64,000 nt of DNA from Coprinellus micaceus (GCA_951394405.1 OX596335.1:2108001-2172000); one strand, 5' to 3'. Counted from the stretch's first letter, positions 10,373 through 23,045 are shown. Made by a program: numbers and translations. Notes: generated by a model not told the origin, from the letters alone.

Positions 10373-13300
10373 ATGGCTAATACCGACACCGCGAGTCCTA
10401 CATTGTCGACCGGCACGAGCCTCAATGGCAAAGAATCGGGGGCTGAACACGTAGTCCAGGGCGCGTCGGCCTCTGAGACGGCGAAGGATCCACCGACGAC
10501 GACGACGACGCCCGCGTCACCGCCATCTGTCTCAGCGTCTAACTCCGTGGCCTCCGCCTCGCAACCCCCGTCGACGGCACCTCGCCCCTCTTTGGTCCCG
10601 TTGGGCACGAGCCAGCCCTCCCTATCCCCCGCATCCCATCCGAAGAAATTCAGTGCGGTCAATGTCAACAAGAAGTTCCTCGAAAAGACCGCGCAAGCTG
10701 CTTCAACAACGACCTCACCAGCGTCGTCCGCAAGCAAGTCAAATCCGACAGTAGGTCTGTATTTTCGCGATGCCACTCGAGAAAGGGGGTCCGAACGCTA
10801 ACCTCGTTAGCAGCCCGGCCTGCAGTTGCGCATACACTGTCCCATTCCCGTCTGGTGACGGCTAAACTGACAGCCAGCCCGATCCCTTCGACGGCAGGAT
10901 GGTCACGACCCGCATCGGTTGCACCCACGGGCAGCAGCTCGCCAAATAGCGCTTCTCCATTACCGACATCCGCCGCTCCGTCAAACGTTGCTTCATCCGC
11001 CCCTCAATTACCTCACGTTGGCAAGGTTATACAACCACAGCCAAAGGCAGCAGCCGCACTAGCAGGTTCATTAGGGAAGGATCCTTTTTCTGGGGCGAAG
11101 CCAGTGTGGGGAAACGTTAAACCCTCTGGAGGTTCTGTGAGACTCGATATACCAGCGGAGGACTTCCCCACAGCGGCGGAAGCGGTCAAAGGTACAGCTT
11201 TATCTGCCAAGAAACCGAAGTCTGAAGACAGCCAGCCCTCAGAGGCAGCAAAGCATGCAAAGGAGGAGGCAGATGCATTCCGTGGGGTACATCTGGACCC
11301 CAATGCTCACCATTGGGACGAGGTGCGCAACGCCCATTCTTCAAAATGTGGCTATCGTAATATTCCCTTTCTAGATGGAAGAGGACGACGATGACTTCTT
11401 GGGTGGCGTGGTTGAATTCGATGATGGACGGCAGTACAAGGTCGAGTCTGTGGACGGTGGAGACAGGCCACCATCAGCGGGAGGCAATGTACGGGATCGC
11501 GATACAGACGACTTCGACCGGAGTTGGCCCAAGTCGAGAACATCACCTCTGGGTTCCTCAAGAGACCTGACCTCTCCCACCGACACACGAAGTCCAACAT
11601 CTTCCGTCAATGGCTTACATCCCGGCACATCTCCAGTCGAATCTTCACGCCACTTGTTCAACGAGCGGTTGAACCGGCTGGAACCCTATAACCACGCCAG
11701 AGCGGGACCACCTTTAGTATCTGGTCGACCTCATCGGGATTTCTCAGGCCCTCCTCCGAACATCCTGCACAAACCACCTAACGATTTTCCGCCCCGGAAC
11801 CGGCGATTTAGTGGTGCGAGCACTGGTTCAGCAGCAGGTCCGTCAGTTAGCCCTCGAGATAGTCAGTTCCCCCGTCGAGATGGCCCTCCGTCAAGTCCGA
11901 GAATGTCGAGAGATGGTGGCCATCTTATGGCGCCCTCAACGTCCTTTGGTGGTCGGGAACGCCCTGACGCCAGTAGGCGCGGCAACATGGGCCCCCCACC
12001 CGTGCCACCGCGAGCGCTGAAGACGGCTCAGGAAACTGGTCGGCAATTACCTCCCCACCTCACCCAGAACAACGCATTCAGACGAGAACCTCGGCCTATG
12101 AATCATGAACCTCCGACACCTGCTAGCTCCAAGGCTCCGAGTTTGCCATCTCATTCTCCCATCGCCACACACGCTCAACTATCTACCGTATCTCCTTTGA
12201 TTGGCTCAGTGGCAGGCCTTCCTCTCCCACAGGGAGCTGATTTGGAAGAAGTGAGGAAAGACGTGATGCATACCGCAGCAACCCGTGCGAAGCAACGCCG
12301 CGAACAAGAAGAGGCAGAGCGTGAAGCACAGAAAGAGAGGGCACGGAAGAAGGCTCAGGAATTGGAGGAGAGGATGAATGCAGCTGCGCTGGAGAAGGAG
12401 AGGCAGGAGCAGAAGAAGAAGGAAGCCGCAGAAGCTGAAGTCAAAAAAGCAGCGCCACCTCCGCCGGTCATGTTCAAGGTCAGTTGGTGCATGTCGCATT
12501 TGTCACATACACTCATTTTGTCGGGAATAGCAGGCAGCGGTTGTCGACACTATCATCGAAGAGGCGGTTCAGAGCGCCAAGGCGACTTCGCCGGAAGCGA
12601 AGCCCGCCTTCCCACCATTCGCCGAGACCGGTAGGCGACCTTTTGCAGGTCCCCACAGGCCAGCCATTGTCAAAACCGATTCTTGGCGATCTGCGGCACC
12701 TGCCCCTGCCGTTCAACAGCGCAGAGCGTCCTCCGGTTTCGTTGCCTCAGCGCACACCGCCCTTGATGCCGCCGTCGACACGAAGGAAGAAGATCTCGAG
12801 GTCGTTGATTTCTCTGACATGGACAGGCTCTTGGGGACTTCTCAACAAAAGCCGAACGAGGCTTCAGAGGGACCCTATGCGACTGCGCGAGCGGGTCGTC
12901 CTGTCGCTAGCGATTTCTTTGACGAGCAGAGATCAACACCTGAGCCGGCGAAGGAGGCCCTCAGCTCGTGGCGCCGCCAAGTTTCCACCGCCCAGCCCGA
13001 GCAACCACCTTCAGCTTGGAAGGACGATGGAGCGGCACCTGACAAGGATTCTTCCGTTCCAACTGCCACGAATGACGAACTGAAACAGACAACGGAGCAA
13101 ACGACCCCGCCAAGCGCGTCCTCATCAAGGGAATCCCTGACCTCCAGTAACGATGTCAACGGTCGGAACGGCTCTGCAGGTCCTCCTCGTACCCCCCGAA
13201 GCCAGGCGTTCTTCAAGGAAGCTACAATGTCGTCCCTGGATGACACTATGTCGAGAATAAAGGGTGCTATCACACACATGAAAGCACGCGACGTTCCCGA

Positions 13301-15418
13301 CCGACCAGAGCAATATCGCGAGTCTCCTTACACCCGGCAACCTCAACAGCAGGGCTATCTTAAACCTCCAAGGGAAAGATGGGTCCCACCGGCACTCAGA
13401 CAACGGCATGTTGGCTTCTTAGAAGATGAGGACCGTGAGGTCTTCGACGTCACAATTGTGGCCCTCCCTCCCTCGCCCCCTCCATCCACCTTCCTTGTCC
13501 ATCTCCCCAAGCAGTCCCGGATCGTTGAGTTCATCCTCCGCAAGCAGCTTCAGGCTTTCCATAGGCCTCAGGGACCCGCGCGGTTCGAGTTACTGTCGTT
13601 TGACCCACCTGTCGAAGGCATGAGTAAGAGAGAATTCTCGGTGAACGATATTCTCTTCCGCAAGCCTGCTTTCTTCAAGGGAAAGCCGCCCAAATACCGG
13701 GTACTTCTTCCAAGGAGGCAGCCAAAAGGCATGCTTCGAGGGTTTGGCAAGACACCAGTAGCCGATACGACTGCGTCTTGGAGGAAGCCAGCGGTTGTGG
13801 CAGTTGAGAAGCCTTCAGAGCAATCGACGGCGGTTGCGACGCAGGGCTCTGGACTGAACACTATGAGCCGCTCTCCTCCCCCAGATGTTTTGCCTTCGGA
13901 GACGAGCACCTCCCTCCCGAAACCGACAGAGTCGACCCTTGGCAAGGGGGATTCCCATTCTGGGCCTCGCGCTCGCCCCCAGCCCAAGATGCCTGCTGGT
14001 TCCGCCGTTGCGGTGAGGCGCCCCTCTGGGATCGATGCCATCGAGTCGACTACCAACAAACCGTCGTCATTGAACTTCATTGTCTCGGACGAGCTTGAGG
14101 ACACCAGGGAACCTGCTCAAACTATGGAGATTCTATCTTCCGACATACCGCCACCCTTTGTAGCACCGTCCCATGATTCGACATCCCAGCCTCAAACCGT
14201 GCTTCCTGACTCGACTAAGCCCGTAGCCATCCCTTCTGCGGTACCGGTTGTCAGCACAGCTCCTTCACAAGACCCATCGTCCTTACCTTCAACGTTGGGG
14301 ACCAAGCCCTCTGAAAATACCAATACAGTTGCGTAAATCATTAAAGCCCATCCCTCCCTCATGATTTTGCTAACATCCCTTGGTCATCGCAGCCCGGGGG
14401 ATCGCCCTTTCCACCGGCGCACCAAACGTCGCCGTGGTCGAGGTCATCATTAAGCGTGCCGCCACTGAAGGAGTCCACGTCGCGAGGGCCAGATCCGGAG
14501 CATCTCAAAGCCTTGTGGTCGCAGCCACCGGAGAAGACAGAGCTTCATCCAGTCAACTCCCTCGAAGCCATCCCCGACGACTTGACATCATTACCATTTA
14601 CTCTCCATGAAGTCAAATCGGAGGATGGGTCTACTCCACCTCCAGCAGCTGCTCACCCTCCTTCTCGGATGTCGTTGCACGACGTGACAAGGGCCTTCCA
14701 ACAGGTTCCACAGTCATCATCAGCAACCACGGCTCCTCCTCGTCCTCCAATCTCGCCTCCATCAACCAATGCACCTGTTGCGCGACCTACAACAGCTACA
14801 TATCCATACACCAGTGTCTCGCACCCACCAAACGGGATGCGACCAGTCCATCCATACGTATCGTATCCCTCTCCTATCACTAGTCAATCCCCGGCGCCCA
14901 TGATGTACCCCTCACACCCACCTCCCATGAACTCCAGCCCAATACCTGCCAGGATGCAGCCGGCATATGGTCCGTCGATGTGGGTGCCTGTGATGCCCCC
15001 TCCAGGTAATGCGGGCAACATGATGCGACCACCCCCATACGCCACACCCTCAATGGTGCCTTACAGCCCTTCGCCACCGGCAGTCAGTGTCTATTCCCCA
15101 CACCCGGCGAACATGATGCAACCGCACCAGCAGCCTGCTCAGAACGGGGCACCGGCGAATCGCAACCGGAATATGGGACCGGGTATGAGCCCGGCCTTAT
15201 CTCAAGCGCCGATGTACCCTCCAAGCCCGATGATGATGCATGCACACCCACCAGTCATGCAACATCCTCAGAGCCACGGATACGCACCAATGCCGACGGG
15301 TCGAGGACAACCGAGAACGGATAATACCAATAATCCTATGGGCCACCGGCAGCCTCCACCCTCGTCTATGCCATACCCTCCTGCATCCCAAGCACCTTTT
15401 GCAAGGTCTGGGTGGTAG
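10373..15418 (+). CDS. Large disordered protein, conserved type, function unknown
   Basis: Five exons (10373-10754, 10811-11322, 11375-12478, 12534-14327, 14393-15418) encode about 1605 residues. I do not recognise the family. Most of it is Ser/Pro/Thr-rich and probably unstructured. Islands that look constrained are SAVNVNKKFLEK, HSRLVTAKLTASPIPST, an EEDDDDFLGGVVEFDDGRQYKV block, a charged coiled coil near residues 600-660 (RAKQRREQEEAEREAQKER), and the central blocks TMSSLDDTMSRIKGAITHMK and RERWVPPALRQR. The C-terminal 250 residues are rich in Pro, Met and Tyr, and the chain ends in ARSGW. The composition suggests an RNA-granule or scaffold protein, which is inference. The junction between exons 4 and 5 is uncertain: the phase-correct donor is GTTGCG at 14328, while the better-looking GTAAAT at 14333 would shift the frame. 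Confidence 0.72.
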
Positions 15419-15672
15419 AGCGTTTCTTGTTCCGCGCTATAGTATCTCTTGTTACTGTGATACCGTCTATGTCGTGCTATGCTGCTTTCTATGTCACCTC
15501 TCACCGGCATACTTCTTTTGGCCTCAAGTTTGGCTGTGCGGAGTGAGAGCGAAGAATTACATGCGTCTACATTGGCTGGCTGGAGGAGCGCGAGTACACG
15601 AGGTATGGTGGCTGGTATCTAGGATCTAGTGTGTCAAACAAAACAAAAAAGGTAAGAGAAGAACGAATAAAT

Positions 15673-17312
15673 TTATACAGCGAGAGTGACAGCCTTCTCA
15701 GCCGCCTCGTCGAGGCCATCGAACGCAATGATCTTCAACCCAGACTCCTGGATCATCTTCTTGGCCTCCTCCTCCTTGGTACCCTTTAGCCTGACCACGA
15801 GAGGGATTGTAAGACCAAGCTCTTTTGTGGCCTTGATGACACCCTCAGCAATGTAATCGCAGCGCATAATACCTGGGAAAACCTCATCAGTAAGGGACAA
15901 GTCGGACGGGATTAATACAAAGGTGACGGACCTCCGAAGATGTTAATGAATATGCTCTTGACTTTAGGATCAGCCAGGAGAATCTCGAAAGCCTTCTTGA
16001 CAGTCTCGGGGGTCGCTCCTCTACAAGCCGGAAAGGAAGAGGAAGTCAGCGCGAGGTAAATTACGGAAACCGGTAATGAATTGGCACTGACCCTCCGACA
16101 TCGAGGAAGTTGGCGGGGTTGCCGCCGTGGAGGGAAAGGACATCCATAGTGGCCATGGCAAGACCGGCGCCATTGACAAGGCAGCCAATATTACCGTCGA
16201 GCTTGATGAAGTTGAGGTCGGCCTTCTGTGCCTCAACCTCTGAAGGCTCCTCTTGGGAGATGTCACGGAGGGCGAAGACGTCCTTCTGACGGAAGCTGGC
16301 GTTGTCGTCGAAACCGAACTTGGCGTCCATGCTATGACGAGTGGGTCAGTGAACAGCACGGCCGTTCCAAAGGTAAGAACGGACCAGAGCACAGCACCGT
16401 CGGTGGTGAGGGCCATGGGATTAATCTCAATCTGGGTCGCATCCTTCTCCTTGAAGATACGGTAGAGATTGATGAAGATGTCAGCAGCCTCCTTCTGGGT
16501 CTGGGCATCGCTGAAGCCAAGCTTCTTAGCGACTTCGATGGCCTCAGGCTCGGTCAAGCCAGTGTAGAAGTCAATGGGAGTGGTGATAATGGCGCTGGGG
16601 TCCTTCGCCGCAACTTCCTCGATGTTCATGCCACCCTGGGCAGAAGCAACGAGGACGACTCCCTGCGTGGTTCGGTCGTTGAGGACAGCGACATAGTATT
16701 CGTGGGCAGGTTGGCGACGCTCGGCAAGCATGACCGCATTGCAGACGCGACCCGCGGTGCCGGTCTGCTTGGTGATAAGCTTGGAGCCAATCATCTTGCT
16801 GGCAAACTCCTTCGCTTGTTCAGGGCTGCCCAGTGGTTGGTGTTAATCACAGGCTTGAGGTGAGGTAGCCATACCTGTTGACCATATGTACACCTCCCTG
16901 GAGCCCAGTGTCGAAATGACCCTTTCCGCGACCACCAGCCAGTACCTGGGCTTTGATAACGAGAGCATCCTTGCCTGCGAACCGGAATTGAGCATTGACG
17001 CGACCCGGGACAAATGACGACTATACCAAAGTTCTTCGCGACCTCGTAGGCCTCCTCGGGAGTGTGCGCAGCGACGCTTTTTGGGGTAGGAATGTTGTAC
17101 TGCAAAAGACATGAGGACTCTACCCAAGCCCTCGGTGATAAAGACGCACTGAGTTCAACAACTTCATCGACTGGTACTCGTGGATGGAGAGGCATCGCTT
17201 CTGGGTACCAACGGCGGCCTGGACGAAAACTGGTGAGCCTGACGCGTCGTGCAATGCAAAAGATGAGACCGACCCGTGCCAGGGGCCTTGCTTTGGAGAT
17301 ATAGCGGAACAT
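15673..17312 (-). CDS. LSC2: Succinyl-CoA ligase beta subunit, mitochondrial
   Basis: TCA-cycle enzyme that couples succinyl-CoA cleavage to ATP or GTP formation in the matrix. Eight exons (17274-17312, 17150-17218, 17027-17099, 16875-16974, 16385-16825, 16092-16331, 15932-16020, 15673-15872) give 416 residues, the family length. A short basic leader precedes the conserved [20 protein letters not shown]. The ATP-grasp core shows [16 protein letters not shown], then a [13 protein letters not shown] block with the metal-binding Glu and Asn. The CoA/succinate domain shows [29 protein letters not shown] and FINIFGGIMRCD. Two introns use GTCCGT donors. It is divergent from the DinB gene. Confidence 0.96.
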
Positions 17313-17875
17313 GGTGGTATGGGAGAGAGATGGCCGTTGTGGTGACTGACAGTCGCTGAGGACGTGATGATGCTTAGTCAGCCAGTATCGCCCCTCAGAA
17401 TCGAGAAATTGGATTCTTGTGTTTTTTCCTGGACCAAAGCGCAGACGACGGTCGACGGCGTGCACCGCACCTCCAGTCTCTCTCCAGGCAAGCTCTGCTC
17501 GCCATGGATCCTCTTTGGCAGAAGGACCTCTCGCTTTGAGTTCGGACGCGCCACATCGAATGGCTCGTTCGAAATTAAGCAGAGAGATATCTATCCCCAG
17601 CCCTCGCATTCTTTTGGATCCATCTCGAGCTCCGAACACATACAACGTCACCGGGGCCATGCAGGGTGGGATCAAGGGTCTGGGTGGACGAGGAACCCGC
17701 GAAAGTTTGGGGATAGGGTCAGGCGGACACAGCGTGTTGAGCTCGAGGCAAGAAGTTTACATACGACCCACCGCACCTCCCTTTTAGTACATTTCTGTAT
17801 ATATTCCCAGACGTAGTCGCCCAATCCCTTTCCCCCCTTTCCGATCGACCTACCTCTTTTCCAGGCTATTTGTGC
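17313..17875. other. Divergent promoter region, LSC2 / DinB gene
   Basis: About 560 nt between start codons. A 150-codon frame on + (17364-17816) has no family resemblance. The stretch 17815-17860 is C/T-rich, as expected just upstream of a fungal transcription start. Confidence 0.45.
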
Positions 17876-18798
17876 ATGATGCAGCCCCAAGACTACATCC
17901 AGAACATCTCTCCTCCTACTGCCAACATGGCCAGTTCCGACCGAGACACCACAGCATCCGACCGCAAGGAGACCCTTCTCCAGCAGCTCGCCGTCGCCAG
18001 GACCGTCCTTTCGCAGGCGGTGGACCTTGTGGATAACCACCTCACGTCCGATGAGCAGTTGACTGTCCACTCCAAGTACATGCCAGGATCTACCATAGGT
18101 ATGAGTTCCGTCTCCGTCGTTCCGTGATCTCATCTTGAACGTCGGCCCCAGGCAAACATTTGCGTCACGCGAGGGACCACTTTGTGCTGCTCTTGGAATG
18201 CCTGCAGAAACCCGGACCCCGTGTCATGTCTTACGACGTCCGGATACGCAACACGCCTATGGAGACGAGCCGATCTGGAGCGAAGGACGCTTTGTTGGAG
18301 ACGCTCAAGCAGCTCGAGGAAATCATTCCGAGCGTCAATGCTGATGAAGCCCTGACGCTGCACGCGATAACGCCGCATGCCCATGAATTCCAATCGACCA
18401 TCGGGCGAGAGGTGAGTTCTCATTGCTGAGTTGTCTCAGTGCTGACCCTACTCTCACTGAAGCTCTGGTTTGCGAGTCTTCACTGCGTTCATCACTGGTC
18501 GATGGTAAGCATCCACAACACGTCCGGAGATTGGTGGTGCTGATGGAAACCTTTCCATAGGTACGGGTCATTGCTGGTGAACTTGTGAGTGCCGCCTCCT
18601 CTTCTTGGGGTCGTGGATGTGACAATGAACTGGGATTCCTGTACTCGCAGGGCATCACGTTACAAGATGACTTTGGGTTCGCTCCCTCCACGCTCGTGTA
18701 CCAAAGTACGTCCCGCTTCGCTGCTACTCGTTTATCAAAGCCAACACCGCTTGTTTCTAGATCGACAGGACGCACCTCTTGGCAAGGCCAACCTATAG
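17876..18798 (+). CDS. DinB/YfiT-like helical-bundle protein
   Basis: Six exons (17876-18098, 18152-18411, 18463-18504, 18561-18584, 18651-18705, 18761-18798) encode 213 residues. The order of helices and the His placement fit the DinB superfamily: KHLRHARDHFVLLLECL in the second helix and LHCVHHWSMVRVIAGELGI near the C-terminus, giving the usual three-His metal site. It ends in DDFGFAPSTLVYQ plus a short tail. Bacterial relatives include thiol-dependent transferases and hydrolases; the fungal version has no known substrate. Exon 4 is just 24 nt. An internal ATG at 17927 is an alternative start. Confidence 0.78.
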
Positions 18799-19166
18799 GC
18801 GAACCTGCATCGGCCGACCGAATTGTCCAGTGATCACCTTGAGGCTCACGATAAATAGCGACGAGGGCGACAGAGGGAGCCCAAGCGACGCCGATTCCAC
18901 TTTCCATTTACCCATATTCTTGAATTTAATACACTCCCATAATAAAACCTACACCACCTTATAAGCGCCAGAGCGGAGTGGAGAACGAGAGAGAAGGTTA
19001 GCGCTCGCAGCAGCACCTGGTCACAGTTGATGTAGGCTTATGAAAGCTGATGGGATCTCCTGGGGAATCTGCTTGAGCCTCCTTGAGCGCTTGCCATCAC
19101 AAGTCGCGTCTCCTCCACAAAGTACCCGTTTTCCAGAGACGATAATCCCCCTGTATATCCGCGAAT
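18799..19166. other. Intergenic, RPD3 promoter region
   Basis: No coding signal. It follows the DinB gene stop and leads into the histone deacetylase gene. Confidence 0.45.
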
Positions 19167-21580
19167 ATGGGAGAGAAATGGGAACCCCTTGACGGGGAGA
19201 ACCAGAAAAAGCGAGTGGTGAGTGGACATTTATATTTGTAGATGCCCGAACCGTTGGTTGAACTGCAAACAGTGCTACTTCTACGACTCTGACATTGGGG
19301 GATTCCACTACGGACCTGGGCATCCGTGAGTGTCACTTTAAAATATACAAATCTCTGGACCGAACCTCTGGCCAGCATGAAACCTACCCGAATTCGCATG
19401 TGCCATTCCCTCGTCATGAACTATGGTCTCTACAAGAAAATGGAGATCTTCGTATGTGGCTCGAGCTCGTTATCCTCGACTCAACTCACATGCTTGCCGC
19501 ATGCAGCGCGCCAAACCCGCTACGAAACGGGAAATGACCCAATTCCACTCTGATGAATACGTCGACTTCCTCAGCCGGATAACGCCCAGCAACATGAACT
19601 CCTTCGTAAAGGAGCAGCACAAGTGTGAGGAAACTGGACCTCTGCTCCCCCGACAGTGAGATGCTTATGCCAATAATGCTCCAGACAATGTCGGCGATGA
19701 CTGCCCCGTGTTTGACGGACTTTTCGAATATTGCTCGATTTCTGCGGGTGGCTCGATGGGTACGTCCTTATTTGTTACTCGAATTCTCGAGGAGCCCCTC
19801 TAACAATGCGGTTCCAACGCAGAGGGTGCCGCTCGCCTGAGTCGCGACAAATGTGATATTGCGATCAATTGGGCTGGGGGTCTGCACCACGCGAAGAAAA
19901 GTGAGGCTAGTGGCTTCTGTTATGTGAATGGTACGCGCACTTCGTAAGTGATAAACACATCCGTGCTAACTGTCCGTAGACATCGTGCTGGGCATCCTCG
20001 AGCTGCTAAGGTTCGTTCACTGCTGCTGTGCCACCACTCTTGAAGTTTATACTTGTCTGCAGATACCATAGCCGCGTTCTCTACATCGACATTGATGTAC
20101 ACCATGGAGACGGTGTTGAAGAGGCGTTCTACACCACTGACAGAGTAATGACTGTCAGCTTCCACAAATACGGAGAGTACTTCCCGGGGACCGGAGAGCT
20201 CCGCGTGGGTGTCAGGATGGTTCCTGCATCTGCTTGGAATTAGTTACTGATCATGCTTCTAGGACGTCGGCATTAACAAGGGCAAGTACTACGCCCTCAA
20301 CTTCCCCCTCCGTGACGGTATCTCAGACGACAACTATAAATCCGTCTTCGAACCTGTAGGGACCTTGTTCATACGTTTCCTCTCCGCGCTGACAACCGGT
20401 GTAGGTGATTCGCTCTGTAATGGAAACCTATGACCCGTCTGCGATTGTGCTGCAATGCGGGACGGATTCCCTGTCAGGAGATAAGCTGGGGTGTCTGAAC
20501 TTGTCTATGCGAGGTAAGATGAGGTCATCTTGATGCACTGGAAGCCCTATTCTAACGCATTTCATCTCTAGGCCATGCCAACTGTGTTCGCTTCGTCAAG
20601 TCGTTCAACAAACCGCTTCTCCTGCTTGGTGGAGGGGGATACACGATGCGAAACGTCAGTCGCGCCTGGGCGTTCGAAACTGGTCTCGCTGCTGGTGTCG
20701 AACTCACCCCTGGTAAGCCTCAACTTCATTTTGACCCGTTTCAAAAGCTCAGCAACGAACACGCCTAGACATTCCTGTCAATGAGTACTACGAGTACTTC
20801 GGCCCGGACTACGAACTTGATGTCAAGTCATCTAACACAGACGACCTCAACACCCCCGCTTATCTTGACCGTGTCAAGAGGATCGTCCTGGAGAACCTCC
20901 GTAACAGTGGGGGTCCCCCAAGTATGCAGATGAACGGCAAGTCGTCGACGCCCTTTGGCTATTCCTCTCACTAATACATGACGCTAGATATCCCCACTCT
21001 ACCTCACGATGAATCTCTTGACGACCCCAATGAGGACGAGGACATGGACGATCCCAACGACAGGCGACCAATGCGGCTTCTCGACTCGAGGCGGCAGGAC
21101 GACGGAGAGCTCTCGGATTCTGACGACGAGGGCGAGGGCGGCCGACGGGATCACATGAGCCACAAAGACATCATCGACAAGAACGCAGAAGGCAACCACA
21201 AATTCGGCATGGGCGTAGGCATCCTCGCCTCGTCCATTGGAGCGACGCATGGCGCAGGTCCCAGCGGCCACCACACTATTGCCCGAGTGATATCGACTTC
21301 GAAAGACGATTCCCCGTCGATGGAAATTGATACTCCGTCTTCTCAAAGTCCCGCACCAACGATAGCGACGACTTCGCTTCTGAGACCCCCAACTCCTCCG
21401 CCCGCGCCTCGATCGGCTGTACGCCCCTCGTCACCCAGGCCAGAGGCCCCCGCGGTGCTGACACCACCTGCCCAAGCCGAGGAGCCTAAGCCATCCCCCG
21501 CTGCACCAAGCGACGATGCCATGGTTGTTGAGCCTTCGCCTGCTCCCAACGCCGCACCCAGGCCCGACCCACCTGCATAG
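19167..21580 (+). CDS. RPD3: Class I histone deacetylase, Rpd3 type
   Basis: Removes acetyl groups from histone lysines as the catalytic subunit of Rpd3/Sin3 complexes in the nucleus. Thirteen exons between 19167 and 21580 give 585 residues. The catalytic core is complete: the His pair in [19 protein letters not shown] near residue 146, Zn ligands in [18 protein letters not shown] near 179, EYFPGTGE, and the catalytic Tyr in [12 protein letters not shown] at about 309. The core ends around residue 390. The last exon (20988-21580) is an acidic then Pro/Ser/Ala-rich tail of about 197 residues, longer than yeast Rpd3, with [14 protein letters not shown] in it. Intron 12 (20937-20987) has a GC donor, GCAAGT, and an AG acceptor; no phase-correct GT donor is available nearby. 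Confidence 0.96.
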
Positions 21581-21834
21581 CCCTCCTGTTGTGCCCTACC
21601 TTTGTATGTTTTGTGCCTTCGGCGTAATTAGGATGTACTTCACCGCGAGACTGCAACAGGATGTTTTGACCATTCTGCAGCTCAGCAACTGGTCTCTGTG
21701 GTGCGGGTCTCTCCACGACTAAAGCGGAAGATGTGTGGTCCCACCATTGCCTCAAAAGCGTCTTAGTTGAAGGCACCGTGACGGCGATCCTGACATCATC
21801 GCCCCGCCCCCAACTCTCCACCGTACTTTCCACC

Positions 21835-21840
21835 TATATA
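21835..21840 (+). promoter_or_regulatory. Possible TATA box of the SDR gene
   Basis: TATATA lies 25 nt upstream of the SDR start codon and just above an out-of-frame ATG at 21849. If it acts as a TATA box, transcription would begin near or after the first in-frame ATG, favouring the short form of the protein. Positional evidence only. Confidence 0.3.
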
Positions 21841-21864
21841 GGAGTAACATGACTTGCGGAAGAC

Positions 21865-23045
21865 ATGGCTACCTTGCTATCTACGCTCCCCAGGGCCGTT
21901 TTACCCCTCGCTCAACATCAAGCCCGATTAGTCCATCCCTCGTATCTAAGAATGTCTGCTGAAGACATCGTTACTGCGTACAAGGTCGCCGTCCCTGAGA
22001 AACAGACTCAAGATTTACCTGGTCTGGATAAGAAGATTGCTCGTGGGTGTCCTGTGTATTCCATCTGGTGCATGAGAGATTAATGTGCTGGATAGCCGGG
22101 GTTGAGTACACCAAACTCGAATTCTGGGACGATGAAGGAAAGCCCAGTCTGCGTGAATACAAGGGTGCTGGAAAGTGCGTGCAACCGAATGCATCCCCTG
22201 ACCTACCAAGCTAATAAAAGTACAACCCGTTAGACTGGAAGGAAAAACAGCCATTATTACCGGAGGTGATAGTGGCATCGGTCGTGCTGCGGCCATCCAG
22301 TTCGCTCGCGAGGGTGTGACTGGGATTACTATATCCTACCTCCCCGAAGAAGAGACCGACGCCAAGGATGCGAAGCGGCTCATCGAAGAATCTGGAGCCG
22401 AGGTCAACCTCTACTCTGGAGATCTGATGAAGGATGAGAACTGTAAGGCTTTGGTCAATAGCCATCTCAAGGCATTCGGCAAGTTGAGCATCCTCGTCAA
22501 CAATGCATCCAAGCAAATGTGAGCTTTCTTTCTGGAACTCTCCCTGGGACTGCGACCAAACGATATGTTTCAGCATGTGCAAAAGCTTTGAGGAGATTGA
22601 TCTTACCAACGTGAAGAGCACCTTCCAATCCAACATCCTTCAAATGTTCGCTGTCACCAAGTTTGCGCTTCCACACCTCAAGCGCGGGTCCTCCATCATC
22701 AACACCACCTCTGTCACCGCATACAAAGGCTCCCCGGCTCTTGTCGACTATAGCTCCACAAAGGGTGCCATCGTCAGCTTTACGCGTGCTCTTGCCCAGC
22801 AGCTCGCACCCAAAGGCATCCGTGTCAACGGCATTGCACCTGGTCCTGTGATCACTGCCCTTCAGCCTGCATCCCGCCCACCAGAAAACATGGAGGGGTT
22901 CGGAGTTGGCACGCCTCTTCATGGGCGTGCGGGGCTTCCTGCTGAGCTTGGCCCGTCTTATGTGTTCCTTGCGTCGCCTGATGCCAACCTCATTAGTGGG
23001 CAGGTGTTGCACGTCAACAATGCCCAGCACATCGGCGCTTCATAG
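21865..23045 (+). CDS. Short-chain dehydrogenase/reductase
   Basis: NAD(P)-dependent oxidoreductase with a Rossmann fold. Four exons (21865-22042, 22096-22174, 22234-22518, 22574-23045) give 337 residues. The cofactor motif is TAIITGGDSGIGRAAA, followed by NNAS, the catalytic Ser/Tyr/Lys in TTSVTAYKGSPALVDYSSTKGA, and the PG motif in GIAPGPVITALQP. The YSSTK and DSGIGR forms and a roughly 50-residue N-terminal extension with EFWDDEGK match the YghA-like group of bacterial and fungal SDRs. The first 29 residues are Arg/Leu/Ala-rich and acid-free, so they may be a mitochondrial leader; translation from the in-frame Met at 21952 would omit them. Substrate unknown. Confidence 0.9.

Noticed and set aside
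12484..13083. 199-codon frame on the plus strand
   Set aside because: Alternative frame of the large disordered-protein exon 4; Arg/Ser-rich noise.
14380..14610. Alternative frame at the start of exon 5 of the large gene
   Set aside because: It would end after 70 residues, while the Pro/Met-rich frame stays open for 340 codons.
17364..17816. 150-codon frame on the plus strand between LSC2 and the DinB gene
   Set aside because: No family resemblance; lies in a divergent promoter region.
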